Shown: in pieces, positions 17,805 to 26,137 of the stretch | Position numbering within the stretch: position 1 is the first letter of the stretch | Layout: every line of letters begins with the position of its first letter | NCBI RefSeq assembly: GCF_014643255.1 | Contig: NZ_BMJI01000004.1 | Span: forward strand, 124,001-188,000 | DNA from: Tersicoccus solisilvae | GTDB lineage: Bacteria; Actinomycetota; Actinomycetes; Actinomycetales; Micrococcaceae | DNA: 64,000 nucleotides | Direction of reading: 5' to 3' | Translations under genes and position numbers: made by a program | The notes under the pieces: model-generated | What the model was told of the DNA's origin: nothing | Databases searched by the model: none | Seen by the model: only the letters and a program-made list of their open reading frames with translations

Positions 17805-19718
17805 TCAGCCCTTCCGGTTCCAGGGCTTGTCGCGGCCCTTCCCGCCACCGTGATCGGGCCGGTCACCGCGCTTCCGGTCGGCCCGGTCCTCGCGCCGCCG
17901 GAAGCCGTCAGCCTGGGCGGACCGGCCCGCGTGCCGATTGCCGCCGCGCGGCCCCCGGTCCAGTTCGAGCTCGATCAGCTGCCCGCCGATCCGGGTGCGG
18001 GAGAGCGCTCGCAGGGTCTGCTCGGGCAGCTCCGCCGGCAGCTCGACCAGGGAGTGGTCGGAGCGGATGTCGATCCCGCCGATGTCGGACGAGTCGATGC
18101 CGCCCTCGTTGGCGATGGCGCCGACGATCGAGCCCGGCATCACCCGCTGGCGACGGCCGACGGCGATCCGGTAGGTGGCCTTGCCGGCGCCGGGGCCGCG
18201 GCCGGAGGTCCGGCCCCGGTCCTTGCCTCCGCGCGGGCCCTTCGCCGGCAGCGGCGGCGGCTCCTCCATGAGCAGCGGGCGGCCGCCCTGGGCCATGACG
18301 GCGAGAGCCGCCGCGACCTCGACCGCGTCGACGTCCTGCTCACGCACGTACTCCTCGACCAGGTCGCGGAACACGCTGAGGTCCTCGGCCTGCCGGGTCT
18401 GGGTGATCTGCTCGGCGAAACGCCCGATGCGGGTGCTGTTGACGGCGTCCACCGACGGCAGGGTCATCTGCTCGACCGGCTGGCGGGTGGCCCGCTCGAT
18501 GGAGCGCAGCAGGTACTTCTCGCGCGGCGTCATGAACAGGATGGCGTCACCGGCACGCCCGGCGCGGCCGGTGCGGCCGATGCGGTGCACGTAGGACTCG
18601 GTGTCGTGCGGGATGTCGTAGTTGATCACCAGGCTGATCCGCTCGACGTCCAGGCCTCGGGCGGCGACGTCGGTGGCGACCAGGACGTCGACGTTGCCGC
18701 TGCGCAGCGCGTCGACGGTGCGCTCCCGCTGGGTCTGGGGGATGTCGCCGTTGATCGCGGCGGCGGTGAAGCCGCGGGCGGTCAGCTTGTCGGCGAGTTC
18801 CTCCGTGGCGAGCTTGGTACGCACGAAGACGATGACGCCGTCGTACTGCTCGACCTCGAGGATGCGGGTGATCGCGTCGAGCTTGTGCGGGTTCATCACC
18901 TGCACGTACCGCTGCCGGATGTTGGCGCGGGTGGTGGTCTTCGCGGCGACCGTGATCTCCGCGGGGTCGTTCAGGTACTTCGCGGCGATCTTGCGGATGG
19001 CCGGCGGCATGGTGGCGGAGAACAGGGCCACCTGCTTCTGCTCCGGGGTGGAGGCGAGGATCGTCTCGACGTCCTCGGCGAAGCCCATCCGCAGCATCTC
19101 GTCGGCCTCGTCGAGGACGACGTACTGCAACCCGGACAGGTCGAGGGAGCCCTTGCTGATGTGGTCGATGACGCGACCGGGGGTGCCGACGACGACCTGG
19201 GCGCCGCGGCGCAGGCCGGCCAGCTGCGGGCCGTAGGGGGATCCACCGTAGACGGGGAGCACGGTGAAACCGTCCAGATGTGCGGCGTAGGTGGAGAACG
19301 CCTCGGCCACCTGCAGCGCCAGCTCGCGGGTCGGGGCGAGCACGAGCACCTGCGGCGACGAGGCCGGGCCGTGCACGTCGTTCAGCTCGGCGAGCTTGGA
19401 CAGCGCGGGCACGGCGAACGCGGCGGTCTTGCCGGTGCCGGTCTGGGCGAGGCCGACGACGTCGCGGCCGGCCAGCAGCGCGGGGATGGTCGCCGCCTGG
19501 ATGGGCGACGGGTTCTCGTAGCCGATGTCGGTCAGCGCCGACAGCACGCGGCCGTCGATGCCGAGGTCGGTGAAGCGGACCCGGTCCTCGTCGGCATCGG
19601 GCTGCGTGGTGGCGTGGTCCGTGGCCTCGGCGGTGGCGTTCTCCGGGGTGCTCGCCGGGGCGGCGTCGGTGCTCTGGGGGGTCGTGGCGGTCTCGGTGGT
19701 CGTGGTGTCCTCGGACAT
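17805..19718 (-). CDS. deaD: DEAD-box RNA helicase with DbpA-like C-terminal domain
   Basis: This 637-residue ATP-dependent RNA helicase of the DeaD/CsdA type acts in ribosome assembly and cold-adapted RNA turnover. After a Thr/Glu-rich N-terminal tail (1-45) come the Q motif, AQTGTGKT (91-98), PTRELA, TPGRVIDH, DEAD, SATMPP, VATDVAARGLD and HRIGRTGRAGR. A DbpA-type RNA-binding domain follows (around 500-590, VGRRQRVMPGSIVGAIANE), and the tail is rich in Arg, Gly and Lys. The ATG at 19718 is preceded by AGGA only 2-3 bases away; ATG at 19727 is an alternative. Its leader is unusually long (see the next entry). Confidence 0.93.
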   Translation of the reverse strand: MSEDTTTTETATTPQSTDAAPASTPENATAEATDHATTQPDADEDRVRFTDLGIDGRVLSALTDIGYENPSPIQAATIPALLAGRDVVGLAQTGTGKTAAFAVPALSKLAELNDVHGPASSPQVLVLAPTRELALQVAEAFSTYAAHLDGFTVLPVYGGSPYGPQLAGLRRGAQVVVGTPGRVIDHISKGSLDLSGLQYVVLDEADEMLRMGFAEDVETILASTPEQKQVALFSATMPPAIRKIAAKYLNDPAEITVAAKTTTRANIRQRYVQVMNPHKLDAITRILEVEQYDGVIVFVRTKLATEELADKLTARGFTAAAINGDIPQTQRERTVDALRSGNVDVLVATDVAARGLDVERISLVINYDIPHDTESYVHRIGRTGRAGRAGDAILFMTPREKYLLRSIERATRQPVEQMTLPSVDAVNSTRIGRFAEQITQTRQAEDLSVFRDLVEEYVREQDVDAVEVAAALAVMAQGGRPLLMEEPPPLPAKGPRGGKDRGRTSGRGPGAGKATYRIAVGRRQRVMPGSIVGAIANEGGIDSSDIGGIDIRSDHSLVELPAELPEQTLRALSRTRIGGQLIELELDRGPRGGNRHAGRSAQADGFRRREDRADRKRGDRPDHGGGKGRDKPWNRKG

Positions 19719-20138
19719 GGTCCTCATTCGTGAGCGCGGGAAGCACCGACCCGGGGCACGGGTGGTGTCGTCATCGGTGGTGGCGTTGACCCGGCTGGGC
19801 TCGGGAGCCAGTGCAGAGCCGGCACGCTGCCGGCGGGCTGATGGCCCGCGCACGTCCGGCCACGAGGCCGGACTGACGGGCATGTCCGCGGATCGAAGGT
19901 CCGGCTCCGGAAGATCGGGAGCCGGGACGCGGGGACACGAGGAACGGGCGAACCGCCACGGGGAAACAGGACCAGTCTACAGGCTGGACCCGCCGTCCCG
20001 ACCGTGAGACGTGTCTCCTTCGCGCCGGCGGAAGCCGGGCGGAGGCACGGCCGACGTTCCCGCGGCCGGAGATCCACCACGTGTCGGCCGTGATCGGGCC
20101 TATGCTGCCCGGGTGCATACACCCCGGCGGGAACACCC
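19719..20138. other. 420-bp intergenic region with structured helicase leader
   Basis: No gene is supported here. Read on the minus strand, a TAGACT hexamer at 19974-19979 would give the helicase mRNA a leader of about 250 nt. Inside it lie three consecutive hairpins: GCCGGC arms at 19818-19834, GCGGGC arms at 19833-19849, and a perfect 8-bp stem GTCCGGCC/GGCCGGAC with loop ACGA at 19854-19873. A TATGCT hexamer at 20101-20106 serves the divergent permease gene. Long structured leaders are known for cold-shock helicase mRNAs in other bacteria. Confidence 0.5.
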
Positions 20139-21302
20139 GTGACGACCGGCCGCACCCTGACCGCTGCGGCGGTGGTGGCCGCCGCCGTCCTGCTGGTCAC
20201 CGGCGCCCTGCCCCTGCGCGAGGCGCTGCTGCTGGCCGACCGCGCCGTCCCCGTGCTCGTCTTCGTGGCCGCGATGACGGTGGTGACGGAGCTGCTGGAG
20301 GCTGCCGGCCTGTTCCACCGGGTCGCGTACGGCGTCGCCCGCCTGGCCCGAGGACGCACGCTGGTGCTGTGGGCGCTGGCCGCCGCGCTCTGCGTCGTGA
20401 CGACCGCCCTGTTCTCGCTCGACACCACAGCCGTGCTGCTGACGCCGGTGCTCGTGGTGGTGGCCCGGGCGTGCGGCCTGCCGGTGCGCCCGTTCGCCCT
20501 GCTGTGCATCATGCTCGCCAACACGGCTTCGCTGTTCCTGCCGGTGTCCAACCTCACCAACCTGCTGGCGCAGCACCGGCTCGCGTGGTCCCCGGTGCGA
20601 TTCGTCGGCGCGGCGTGGCTGCCGGCGATCGTCGCGTGCGTCGTGCCGGTCGTGGTGCTCACCCTGCTGCACCGACGCGCGGTGACCGGTCGGTACGGCG
20701 TGCCGGACACGCGGCCCCTCGCCGATCCCGTGCTGCTGCGGATCAGCCAGATGACCGTGGTCGTGCTGATGGTCGCGCTGGTCAGCGGCATGCCGGTGTG
20801 GATTCCGGCCGTCGCGGCCGCGGTCGTCCTGCTGGTGGCGACGACCCGGCGCACCCGCGTGATCCCCTCGCCGGGACTGGTCCCGTGGCGGATCCTGCTG
20901 CTCACCGGCGCCCTCTTCGTGGCGGTGGAGACGGTGCACGCCCGCGGCCTCGACGCCGGGCTGCAGGCCGCCGCCGCCGGCGGACGGGACGCCGGGTCGC
21001 TGGCCGTGCTCGCGGGCCTCGCCGCGGTCTCGGCGAACGTCGCCAACAATCTGCCCGCCTACCTGCTGCTCGAACCGGCCGCCGGGACCGACGCGGCGCG
21101 TCTGCTGGCCCTGTTGATCGGCGTCAATGTCGGCCCGCTGATCACGCCGTGGGCGTCCCTGGCCACGATGCTCTGGCACCGGCGGCTGTCCACCCTGGGT
21201 GAGCCCGTCGGCTGGGGCGGATTCGCGGCGACCGGCGCCCTGATCGCGGTCCTCACGGTGTCTGCCGGCACACTCGCCCTGGTGCTCGTCCCGCCGGCGT
21301 GA
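20139..21302 (+). CDS. ArsB/SLC13-type anion permease
   Basis: This 387-residue polytopic protein has about ten membrane helices and belongs to the ion-transporter superfamily that includes ArsB, NhaD and SLC13. Typical segments are FVAAMTVVTELLEAAGL near the N terminus, the helical hairpin SLDTTAVLLTPV, and NVANNLPAYLLLEPA with its internal counterpart NTASLFLPVSNLTN, the paired substrate-site hairpins. It may move arsenite, dicarboxylates or sulfate. No ars genes accompany it, so the substrate stays open. The GTG start is 26 nt downstream of the predicted transcript start. Confidence 0.75.
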   Translation: MTTGRTLTAAAVVAAAVLLVTGALPLREALLLADRAVPVLVFVAAMTVVTELLEAAGLFHRVAYGVARLARGRTLVLWALAAALCVVTTALFSLDTTAVLLTPVLVVVARACGLPVRPFALLCIMLANTASLFLPVSNLTNLLAQHRLAWSPVRFVGAAWLPAIVACVVPVVVLTLLHRRAVTGRYGVPDTRPLADPVLLRISQMTVVVLMVALVSGMPVWIPAVAAAVVLLVATTRRTRVIPSPGLVPWRILLLTGALFVAVETVHARGLDAGLQAAAAGGRDAGSLAVLAGLAAVSANVANNLPAYLLLEPAAGTDAARLLALLIGVNVGPLITPWASLATMLWHRRLSTLGEPVGWGGFAATGALIAVLTVSAGTLALVLVPPA

Positions 21303-21350
21303 GCCGTCCGCGCGCACGGTTCTGTCGGTCCGCGGTGACACAATCGAGGC

Positions 21351-22454
21351 ATGACCCTGACCGCTCCCGCGCCCACCGTCGGCGGCTCCGGCACGGCACC
21401 GGCGGCCGTGCCGAAACCGGTCGTCGACGACGCCGCGCGCGTGCGGACGGACCGGGTGCTGACCGCGTCCCCCGTGGAGGCGCAGGCCGTCTTCGTCGTC
21501 CCCGGTGGCTACGACCTGAGGGCGAGCCTGGGCATCCTCCAGCACGGCGTGCAGGATCCGAGCATGCGGCTGGACCCGGACCGCGGGGCGGGGTGCTGGA
21601 TGGCATTCGGAACGGGGCGCGGCCCCGCGTCGCTGCGACTCGACGCGCGCCGCCTCCCGGGACCCCCGGCGGCCGGGCACACCGGTGCCGGCCCGGCGGA
21701 CGTGGCCGTGCACGCCCGCGCCTACGGCCCGGGCGCGGCCGACGCCCTCGCGGCCGTCCCGGCCCTGCTCGGCGCCCACGACGACTGGACGGGCCTGGAG
21801 GCGGAGCCCCTGGCTGACGTCCTGCCACCGTTCATCGCCCGCACCCGTCGCGCTCGCGGCGACGTCCGGCTGCCGACGGCGGGCCGGGTGCTGGACTTCG
21901 CCGTCATCGCCGTGCTGGGACAGAAGATCACCGGCCTGGAAGCCAAACGCGCGTGGCAGTACCTGGTGTCACGATTCGGCAGCCCCGCGCCCGGCCCGGT
22001 GCCCGTCGGCCTGACGATCCCGCCGACCGGGGAGCAGTGGCGGCGCGTGCCGTCCTGGCACTGGCACCGCGCCGGCGTCGACCACAGCCGGTCCACGACG
22101 ATCCTGCGGATGGCGCAGCGCGCGAGCGCCCTGGAGCGGCTCGCCGCCCTGCCGTGCGGCGACGAGCTCGTGACCCGGCTGACGTCCATTCCCGGGGTGG
22201 GGCCGTGGACGGCGGCGGAGACGACGCAGCGCACGCACGGTGACCCCGATTCGGTCAGCATCGGCGATTTCCACCTCGCCAAGGATGTGGGCTGGGCGTT
22301 CACCGGCGGCGCCGTCGACGACGCCGGCATGATGCGCATCCTCGAGCCCTTCAGCGGGCACCGGCAGCGCGTGGTCCGGCTGATGTACCTCTCCGGCTTC
22401 CGGCGTCCGCGCTTCGCGCCGCGACTCGCCCCGGCGGACCACCGCTTCCACTGA
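21351..22454 (+). CDS. AlkA-like DNA-3-methyladenine glycosylase
   Basis: This 367-residue base-excision-repair enzyme removes alkylated purines. The helix-hairpin-helix is SIPGVGPWTAAETTQRTHGD, followed by the catalytic Asp306 in SIGDFHLAK. The N-terminal third is Ala/Pro-rich and matches the AlkA beta domain only loosely. No Ada regulatory domain is fused, unlike in many actinobacteria. CACAAT lies six bases before the ATG, so it may be leaderless. It ends before a strong terminator shared with trxA. Confidence 0.85.
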   Translation: MTLTAPAPTVGGSGTAPAAVPKPVVDDAARVRTDRVLTASPVEAQAVFVVPGGYDLRASLGILQHGVQDPSMRLDPDRGAGCWMAFGTGRGPASLRLDARRLPGPPAAGHTGAGPADVAVHARAYGPGAADALAAVPALLGAHDDWTGLEAEPLADVLPPFIARTRRARGDVRLPTAGRVLDFAVIAVLGQKITGLEAKRAWQYLVSRFGSPAPGPVPVGLTIPPTGEQWRRVPSWHWHRAGVDHSRSTTILRMAQRASALERLAALPCGDELVTRLTSIPGVGPWTAAETTQRTHGDPDSVSIGDFHLAKDVGWAFTGGAVDDAGMMRILEPFSGHRQRVVRLMYLSGFRRPRFAPRLAPADHRFH

Positions 22455-22483
22455 GACCACCGGGCGGCTCCGGGGAAGAAGAA

Positions 22484-22511
22484 CGGCCCGGACGCGAGTG
22501 CGTCCGGGCCG
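22484..22511. terminator. Bidirectional terminator
   Basis: A perfect 12-bp stem (CGGCCCGGACGC) with loop GAGT lies between the convergent glycosylase and thioredoxin genes and can serve both strands. Confidence 0.85.
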
Positions 22512-22538
22512 TGCGGGGGTCGTCGAGGGACGACCAGA

Positions 22539-23024
22539 TCAGGCGAGGGGGCCGAGGTTGGCCGGGTCCTCCGTGGTGCCGGTGCGGTGCGCCGTGTCGC
22601 CGCCTTGCTGGCCGGCCCCCCCGGACTGCTGCGCCCCACCCTGCTGCGGCTGAGCGTCGGCCTGGGCCTGCTGCTGAGCGACGGCCGCGTGGACCTCGGT
22701 CATGTCCAGGCCCTTGACCGCGGCGATCAGCTGGTCGAGTGACCCCTTGTCCAGGGCACCGGCCTGGTTGAACACCATGACCTTCTCCCGGAACGCCATC
22801 AGCGTCGGGATGGACGTGATGCCGGCCGCGGCGGCCAGCTGCTGCTCGGCCTCGGTGTCGACCTTGCCGAAGACGACGTCCTCGTTCTCGGCGGAGGCGG
22901 CGTCGAAGACGGGAGCGAACTGCTTGCAGGGGCCGCACCAGTCGGCCCAGAAGTCCAGCAGGACGATGTCGTTGCCCTCGATGGTCTCGGCGAGCGTGTC
23001 ATTGGTGACGGTGACGGTAGCCAT
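22539..23024 (-). CDS. trxA: Thioredoxin with Gln/Gly-rich C-terminal tail
   Basis: This 161-residue protein has a complete thioredoxin fold (1 to about 106): active site WCGPC with C30 and C33, then SIPTLMAF with the cis-proline. Residues from about 112 onward form a low-complexity tail rich in Gln, Ala and Gly that is absent from ordinary 105-residue thioredoxins. The fold reduces cytosolic disulfides with thioredoxin reductase; the tail function is unknown. TAGCGT sits six bases before the ATG, suggesting leaderless transcription. Confidence 0.92.
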   Translation of the reverse strand: MATVTVTNDTLAETIEGNDIVLLDFWADWCGPCKQFAPVFDAASAENEDVVFGKVDTEAEQQLAAAAGITSIPTLMAFREKVMVFNQAGALDKGSLDQLIAAVKGLDMTEVHAAVAQQQAQADAQPQQGGAQQSGGAGQQGGDTAHRTGTTEDPANLGPLA

Positions 23025-23030
23025 GGTTCC

Positions 23031-23060
23031 ACGCTAGCCGCCGGGCCACGCCGGGGCCAA
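23031..23060 (-). promoter_or_regulatory. trxA promoter
   Basis: On the minus strand, TTGGCC (23055-23060) and TAGCGT (23031-23036) are separated by 18 bases. The -10 ends six bases before the ATG. Confidence 0.55.
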
Positions 23061-23083
23061 GGATGTTCGCTGTGCGAAGAGCC

Positions 23084-24388
23084 TCAGACGTGGGCCGGCT
23101 CGTGGCGGTTCAGCAGGCGGCGGCCTCCCAGGATGACGGCGGCGCTCACGAGCACCAGGACGCCCGCGCTGAAGAACGGGGCCTGCGGGCCGAGGTGCTC
23201 GGCCAGGGTGGTGGCGACGAACGGCGCGAGCGCACCGCCCAGCCACCGCACGCAGTTGTAGCCGGCCGAGGCCACCGGGCGCGGAGCGTCCGACACCTCC
23301 ATCGCCAGCTCGGTGAACAGGGTGTTGTTCACCCCGAGCAGGGCCCCCGACGCGATCGTGAGCACGACGACGGCGGGAACGACGCCGACGGCGCACACCG
23401 CCAGCAGCCCGAGCACCGCGGCCAGCCCGACGAGCGAGCCGACCAGCACCGCGGTGGTGCCGAACCGGTTCTGCAGCACGGGGGCCAGGAAGACGGAGCA
23501 CACGGCGAGCAGCACGCCCCAGCCGAAGAAGACCGCGCCGATGCCGTAGGCGTTCATGCCCAGGATGAAGGGCACATACGCCAGCACCGTGAAGAAGCCG
23601 AAGTTGTAGAAGAACGCGGCGATCGCCGTCGTGCGCAGGCCCCGGTGGCCGAGCGCGACGAGGGGATCCCGCAGGCGGGTCTTCGTCGCGCTGGCCGGCA
23701 ACGTCGGCAGCAGGATGGCGAGGGCGATGAAGGCGGCCGCCATCAGCACGGCGGTGCCGAAGAACGGCGCCCGCCACTGCCACCCGCCCAGCAGCGCACC
23801 GACGAGGGGCCCGAGGGAGATCCCGAGGCCGAGTGCCGCCTCGTAGAGGACGATCGCGACGCCCGAGCCGCCGCTGGCGACGCCGACGATGACGGCGAGC
23901 GCGGTCGCGACGAAGAGGGCGTTGCCGAGGCCCCAGCCGGCCCGGAAGGACACCAGCTGGGCGACGTCGCCGCTCAGGCCGGAGAGGGACGCGAAGACGA
24001 CGATGAGGGCGAGCCCGATGAGCAGCGTCTTCTTCCCGCCGATGCGGCTGGACACGACGCCGGTGATCAGCATGGCCAGGGCGGTGATCAGGAAGTAGCT
24101 GGTGAACAGCAGGGAGACCTGGGCGTGGCTGGCCTGCAGATTCACCGCGATGGCCGGCAGGATCGGATCGACGAGGCCGATGCCCATGAACGCGAACACC
24201 GAGGCGAGCGCCGTGGCCCACAGCGCCCGGGGCTGGTGCAGCAGGCTGGTCCGCTCCCGCTCCAGGGTGGCGGCCGCGTCGGCGGTGCCGTGGTGCCCGC
24301 CGGCGCCCGGGGTCGACGGGTCCGGCCCGGGGTCTGCGCCGCCGTCCGGGTCGGGCTGCCTCTGCTGGTCGGCGTGGTGGACGCTCAC
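23084..24388 (-). CDS. MFS drug-efflux-type transporter
   Basis: This 434-residue major facilitator has 12 predicted helices (DHA1-like). The N-terminal 45 residues are His/Asp/Gly-rich and cytoplasmic. Helix 1 begins at LWATALASVFAFMGIGLVDP, with VDPILPAIA as the proton-drug antiporter motif, and the loop 2-3 motif is GVVSSRIGGKKTLL. The GTG start at 24388 has no strong ribosome-binding site. It lies 55 nt downstream of a marR gene on the same strand, the usual arrangement for a drug pump controlled by its own MarR repressor. The substrate cannot be told from sequence. Confidence 0.85.
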   Translation of the reverse strand: MSVHHADQQRQPDPDGGADPGPDPSTPGAGGHHGTADAAATLERERTSLLHQPRALWATALASVFAFMGIGLVDPILPAIAVNLQASHAQVSLLFTSYFLITALAMLITGVVSSRIGGKKTLLIGLALIVVFASLSGLSGDVAQLVSFRAGWGLGNALFVATALAVIVGVASGGSGVAIVLYEAALGLGISLGPLVGALLGGWQWRAPFFGTAVLMAAAFIALAILLPTLPASATKTRLRDPLVALGHRGLRTTAIAAFFYNFGFFTVLAYVPFILGMNAYGIGAVFFGWGVLLAVCSVFLAPVLQNRFGTTAVLVGSLVGLAAVLGLLAVCAVGVVPAVVVLTIASGALLGVNNTLFTELAMEVSDAPRPVASAGYNCVRWLGGALAPFVATTLAEHLGPQAPFFSAGVLVLVSAAVILGGRRLLNRHEPAHV

Positions 24389-24443
24389 GTGTTCGTGCTC
24401 CTCTCGCTGTCATCCGTGGCCGGCGTACTCGCCGGCCGGGGAA

Positions 24444-24926
24444 TCAGCGGGAGTCGTCGTCGTGCAGGCCGACGAGGCGCTCGAGCGCAGGGACCGCGCG
24501 GCTGAGGGCCTGCCGGTCCGCGGCGTCGAGCCGGGCCAGGCGCCGGGCCAGGTAGGCGTTGCGGCGACCGTTGACCCCCTCGAGCGTCTCGCGGCCCCGC
24601 TCCGTCAGCCGGACGCGCACCGCGCGAGCGTCGTCCGGGTCGGACGTCCGCTGCACCAGTCCGGCCTTCTCGAGCCGGCTGACCAGGTCGGTCGCGCTGG
24701 GCACCCGGATCCCGGCTCGCGCCGCGATCCCGCTCATCCGCATGGGCGACTCGGCCAGCATGTTCAGCAGCCCGACCTGGGCCGTGGACCACTCGCCGTC
24801 GGCGTCGAGCCCGCGCATCAGGTAGACCGCGTGGCGCAGTCCCTGCCGCAGGTCGTCGGCCAGGTCGAGCTGGTCGGCATCGGCGGCCGCCGCCCCGGAA
24901 TCCGTCGACTCCCGTGATTCCACCAT
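24444..24926 (-). CDS. MarR-family repressor
   Basis: This 160-residue winged-helix regulator has helices around AQVGLLNMLAESPMRMSGIAA, the recognition helix RAGIRVPSATDLVSRLEKAGL, and the wing VQRTSDPDDARAVRVRLTERG. MarR dimers bind palindromes in their own promoters and release on binding small aromatic ligands or oxidation. The MFS gene follows, so efflux control is the likely job. A palindrome overlaps its own -10 (next entry), suggesting autoregulation. The ATG has no ribosome-binding site and the leader is very short. Confidence 0.88.
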   Translation of the reverse strand: MVESRESTDSGAAAADADQLDLADDLRQGLRHAVYLMRGLDADGEWSTAQVGLLNMLAESPMRMSGIAARAGIRVPSATDLVSRLEKAGLVQRTSDPDDARAVRVRLTERGRETLEGVNGRRNAYLARRLARLDAADRQALSRAVPALERLVGLHDDDSR

Positions 24927-24929
24927 TGT

Positions 24930-24947
24930 TTAGGTTACCTAACTATA
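24930..24947 (-). promoter_or_regulatory. MarR operator overlapping the -10
   Basis: TTAGGTTACCTAA (24930-24942) is a 13-bp palindrome with an odd centre. On the minus strand its edge overlaps the -10 hexamer TATAGT (24942-24947). A bound dimer would block polymerase at the marR-MFS promoter. It lies 4 to 16 bases upstream of the marR start codon. Confidence 0.7.
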
Positions 24948-24988
24948 TGGATGAGAACAAGGCGAGGGCGCGTGACCCCGGATACACG

Positions 24989-25019
24989 ACGACCCTCGAT
25001 CGAATCGATCGAGGGTCGT
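24989..25019 (-). terminator. Terminator after tRNA-Tyr
   Basis: A long palindrome (ACGACCCTCGATCGA and complement, centre A25004) can fold into a stem of about 14 bp, 12 nt past the 3' end of tRNA-Tyr. It also lies upstream of the marR promoter and would insulate it. Confidence 0.75.
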
Positions 25020-25030
25020 GGTGACGAGGG

Positions 25031-25112
25031 TGGCAGGTGAGGGATTCGAACCCCCGTAGGCAATGCCAGCTGATTTACAGTCAGCCCCCTTTGGCCGCTC
25101 GGGTAACCTGCC
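25031..25112 (-). tRNA. tRNA-Tyr (GTA)
   Basis: The 82-nt class II tRNA has acceptor GGCAGGT, anticodon stem CTGA/TCAG with loop CTGTAAA (anticodon GTA), a long variable arm, and a T arm with GTTCGAATC. CCA is not encoded. Confidence 0.93.
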
Positions 25113-25209
25113 TCGTCCACCCGCGGGTGGGTCGCCTCCGCGTGGGAGAACAACAGAACACTACTAGGCGGACCCGGGTTTGTCCGAATCGACGGGCGGG
25201 AGCGTCCGG

Positions 25210-25392
25210 TCACACCCGGTGGTGCCCCAGCCGAGCGAGCTGCTGCTCGAAGCGATCGGCCTGCTCCTGCGTCACCTGACCGAACCGGACGGCCCGGCTG
25301 AGGTCGTCGTGCACGCCCGGCGACGCCGGGAGACGGCGCACCGGCCGCATCTCGTGGTCGTCGTGGCCGGGATCGGGCAGGTCGTCGTTCAT
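25210..25392 (-). CDS. Small charged protein, unknown
   Basis: This is a 60-residue protein rich in Asp, His and Arg, with a C-terminal amphipathic stretch (GQVTQEQADRFEQQLARLG) that may form a helix. The ATG at 25392 has GGAG five bases upstream. It lies between tRNA-Tyr and yajQ and is divergent from yajQ. I recognise no family. Coding status is moderately supported by the ribosome-binding site and composition only. Confidence 0.4.
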   Translation of the reverse strand: MNDDLPDPGHDDHEMRPVRRLPASPGVHDDLSRAVRFGQVTQEQADRFEQQLARLGHHRV

Positions 25393-25531
25393 CATCACTC
25401 CATCGTGTTGACCGTGCGTGAGCAGGCTATGAGGAACGGCTTGGTGGCGTCTGAGAATCGGAGCACGAACCGGTAACGGCCCCACTACGCTGGAAGGCGA
25501 ACCCGTCCCCCATCAACGGCAGGAGTGCACC

Positions 25532-26023
25532 ATGGCTTCCGAGTCCTCGTTCGACGTCGTCAGCAAGGTCGACAAGCAGGAGGTCGCCAACGCGCTGAAC
25601 CAGGCACAGAAGGAGATCGCCCAGCGCTACGACTTCAAGGGCGTCGGCGCCGAGATCGACTTCTCCGGCGAGAAGATCCTGATGAAGGCCAACGCCGAGG
25701 AGCGCGTCAAGGCGGTGCTCGACGTCTTCGAGTCCAAGCTGGTCAAGCGGGGCATCTCGCTGAAGTCCCTCGACGCCGGCGAACCGTTCGCCTCCGGCAA
25801 GGAGTACCGGATCGAGGCCTCCGTCAAGGAGGGCATCGCCCAGGACGCGGCGAAGAAGATCACCAAGCTCATCCGCGACGAGGGTCCCAAGGGCACCAAG
25901 GCGCAGATCCAGGGCGACGAGCTGCGGGTCTCCTCCAAGTCCCGCGACGACCTGCAGTCCGTGATCGCGCTGCTCAAGGGTGCCGACCTCGACGTCGACC
26001 TGCAGTTCATCAACTACCGGTAG
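25532..26023 (+). CDS. yajQ: YajQ-family nucleotide/RNA-binding protein
   Basis: This 163-residue protein has the two ferredoxin-like halves of Yaj[21 protein letters not shown] at the N terminus, QRYDFKG, and the C-terminal DLQFINYR. Family members bind cyclic di-GMP in Xanthomonas and can bind tRNA or other proteins. The role in actinobacteria is unproven. AGGAG precedes the ATG at a good distance. It stands alone, 114 bp before the redox cassette. Confidence 0.93.
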   Translation: MASESSFDVVSKVDKQEVANALNQAQKEIAQRYDFKGVGAEIDFSGEKILMKANAEERVKAVLDVFESKLVKRGISLKSLDAGEPFASGKEYRIEASVKEGIAQDAAKKITKLIRDEGPKGTKAQIQGDELRVSSKSRDDLQSVIALLKGADLDVDLQFINYR

Positions 26024-26137
26024 AGCCGGCCGCCTCGCGCCCGCCGAGGGACGCGGAAGACGGTGTGATCCGGGCCTCACAGGGCGGCCGTCGGGAGGCC
26101 ACAGGGCCGTGACAGCTTCGGCTCCGACCGTGGAGAC

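Noticed and set aside
17619-19733. Plus-strand frame of 704 codons opposite the helicase
   Set aside because: Antisense to a gene with all DEAD-box motifs. It also runs across a tRNA gene.
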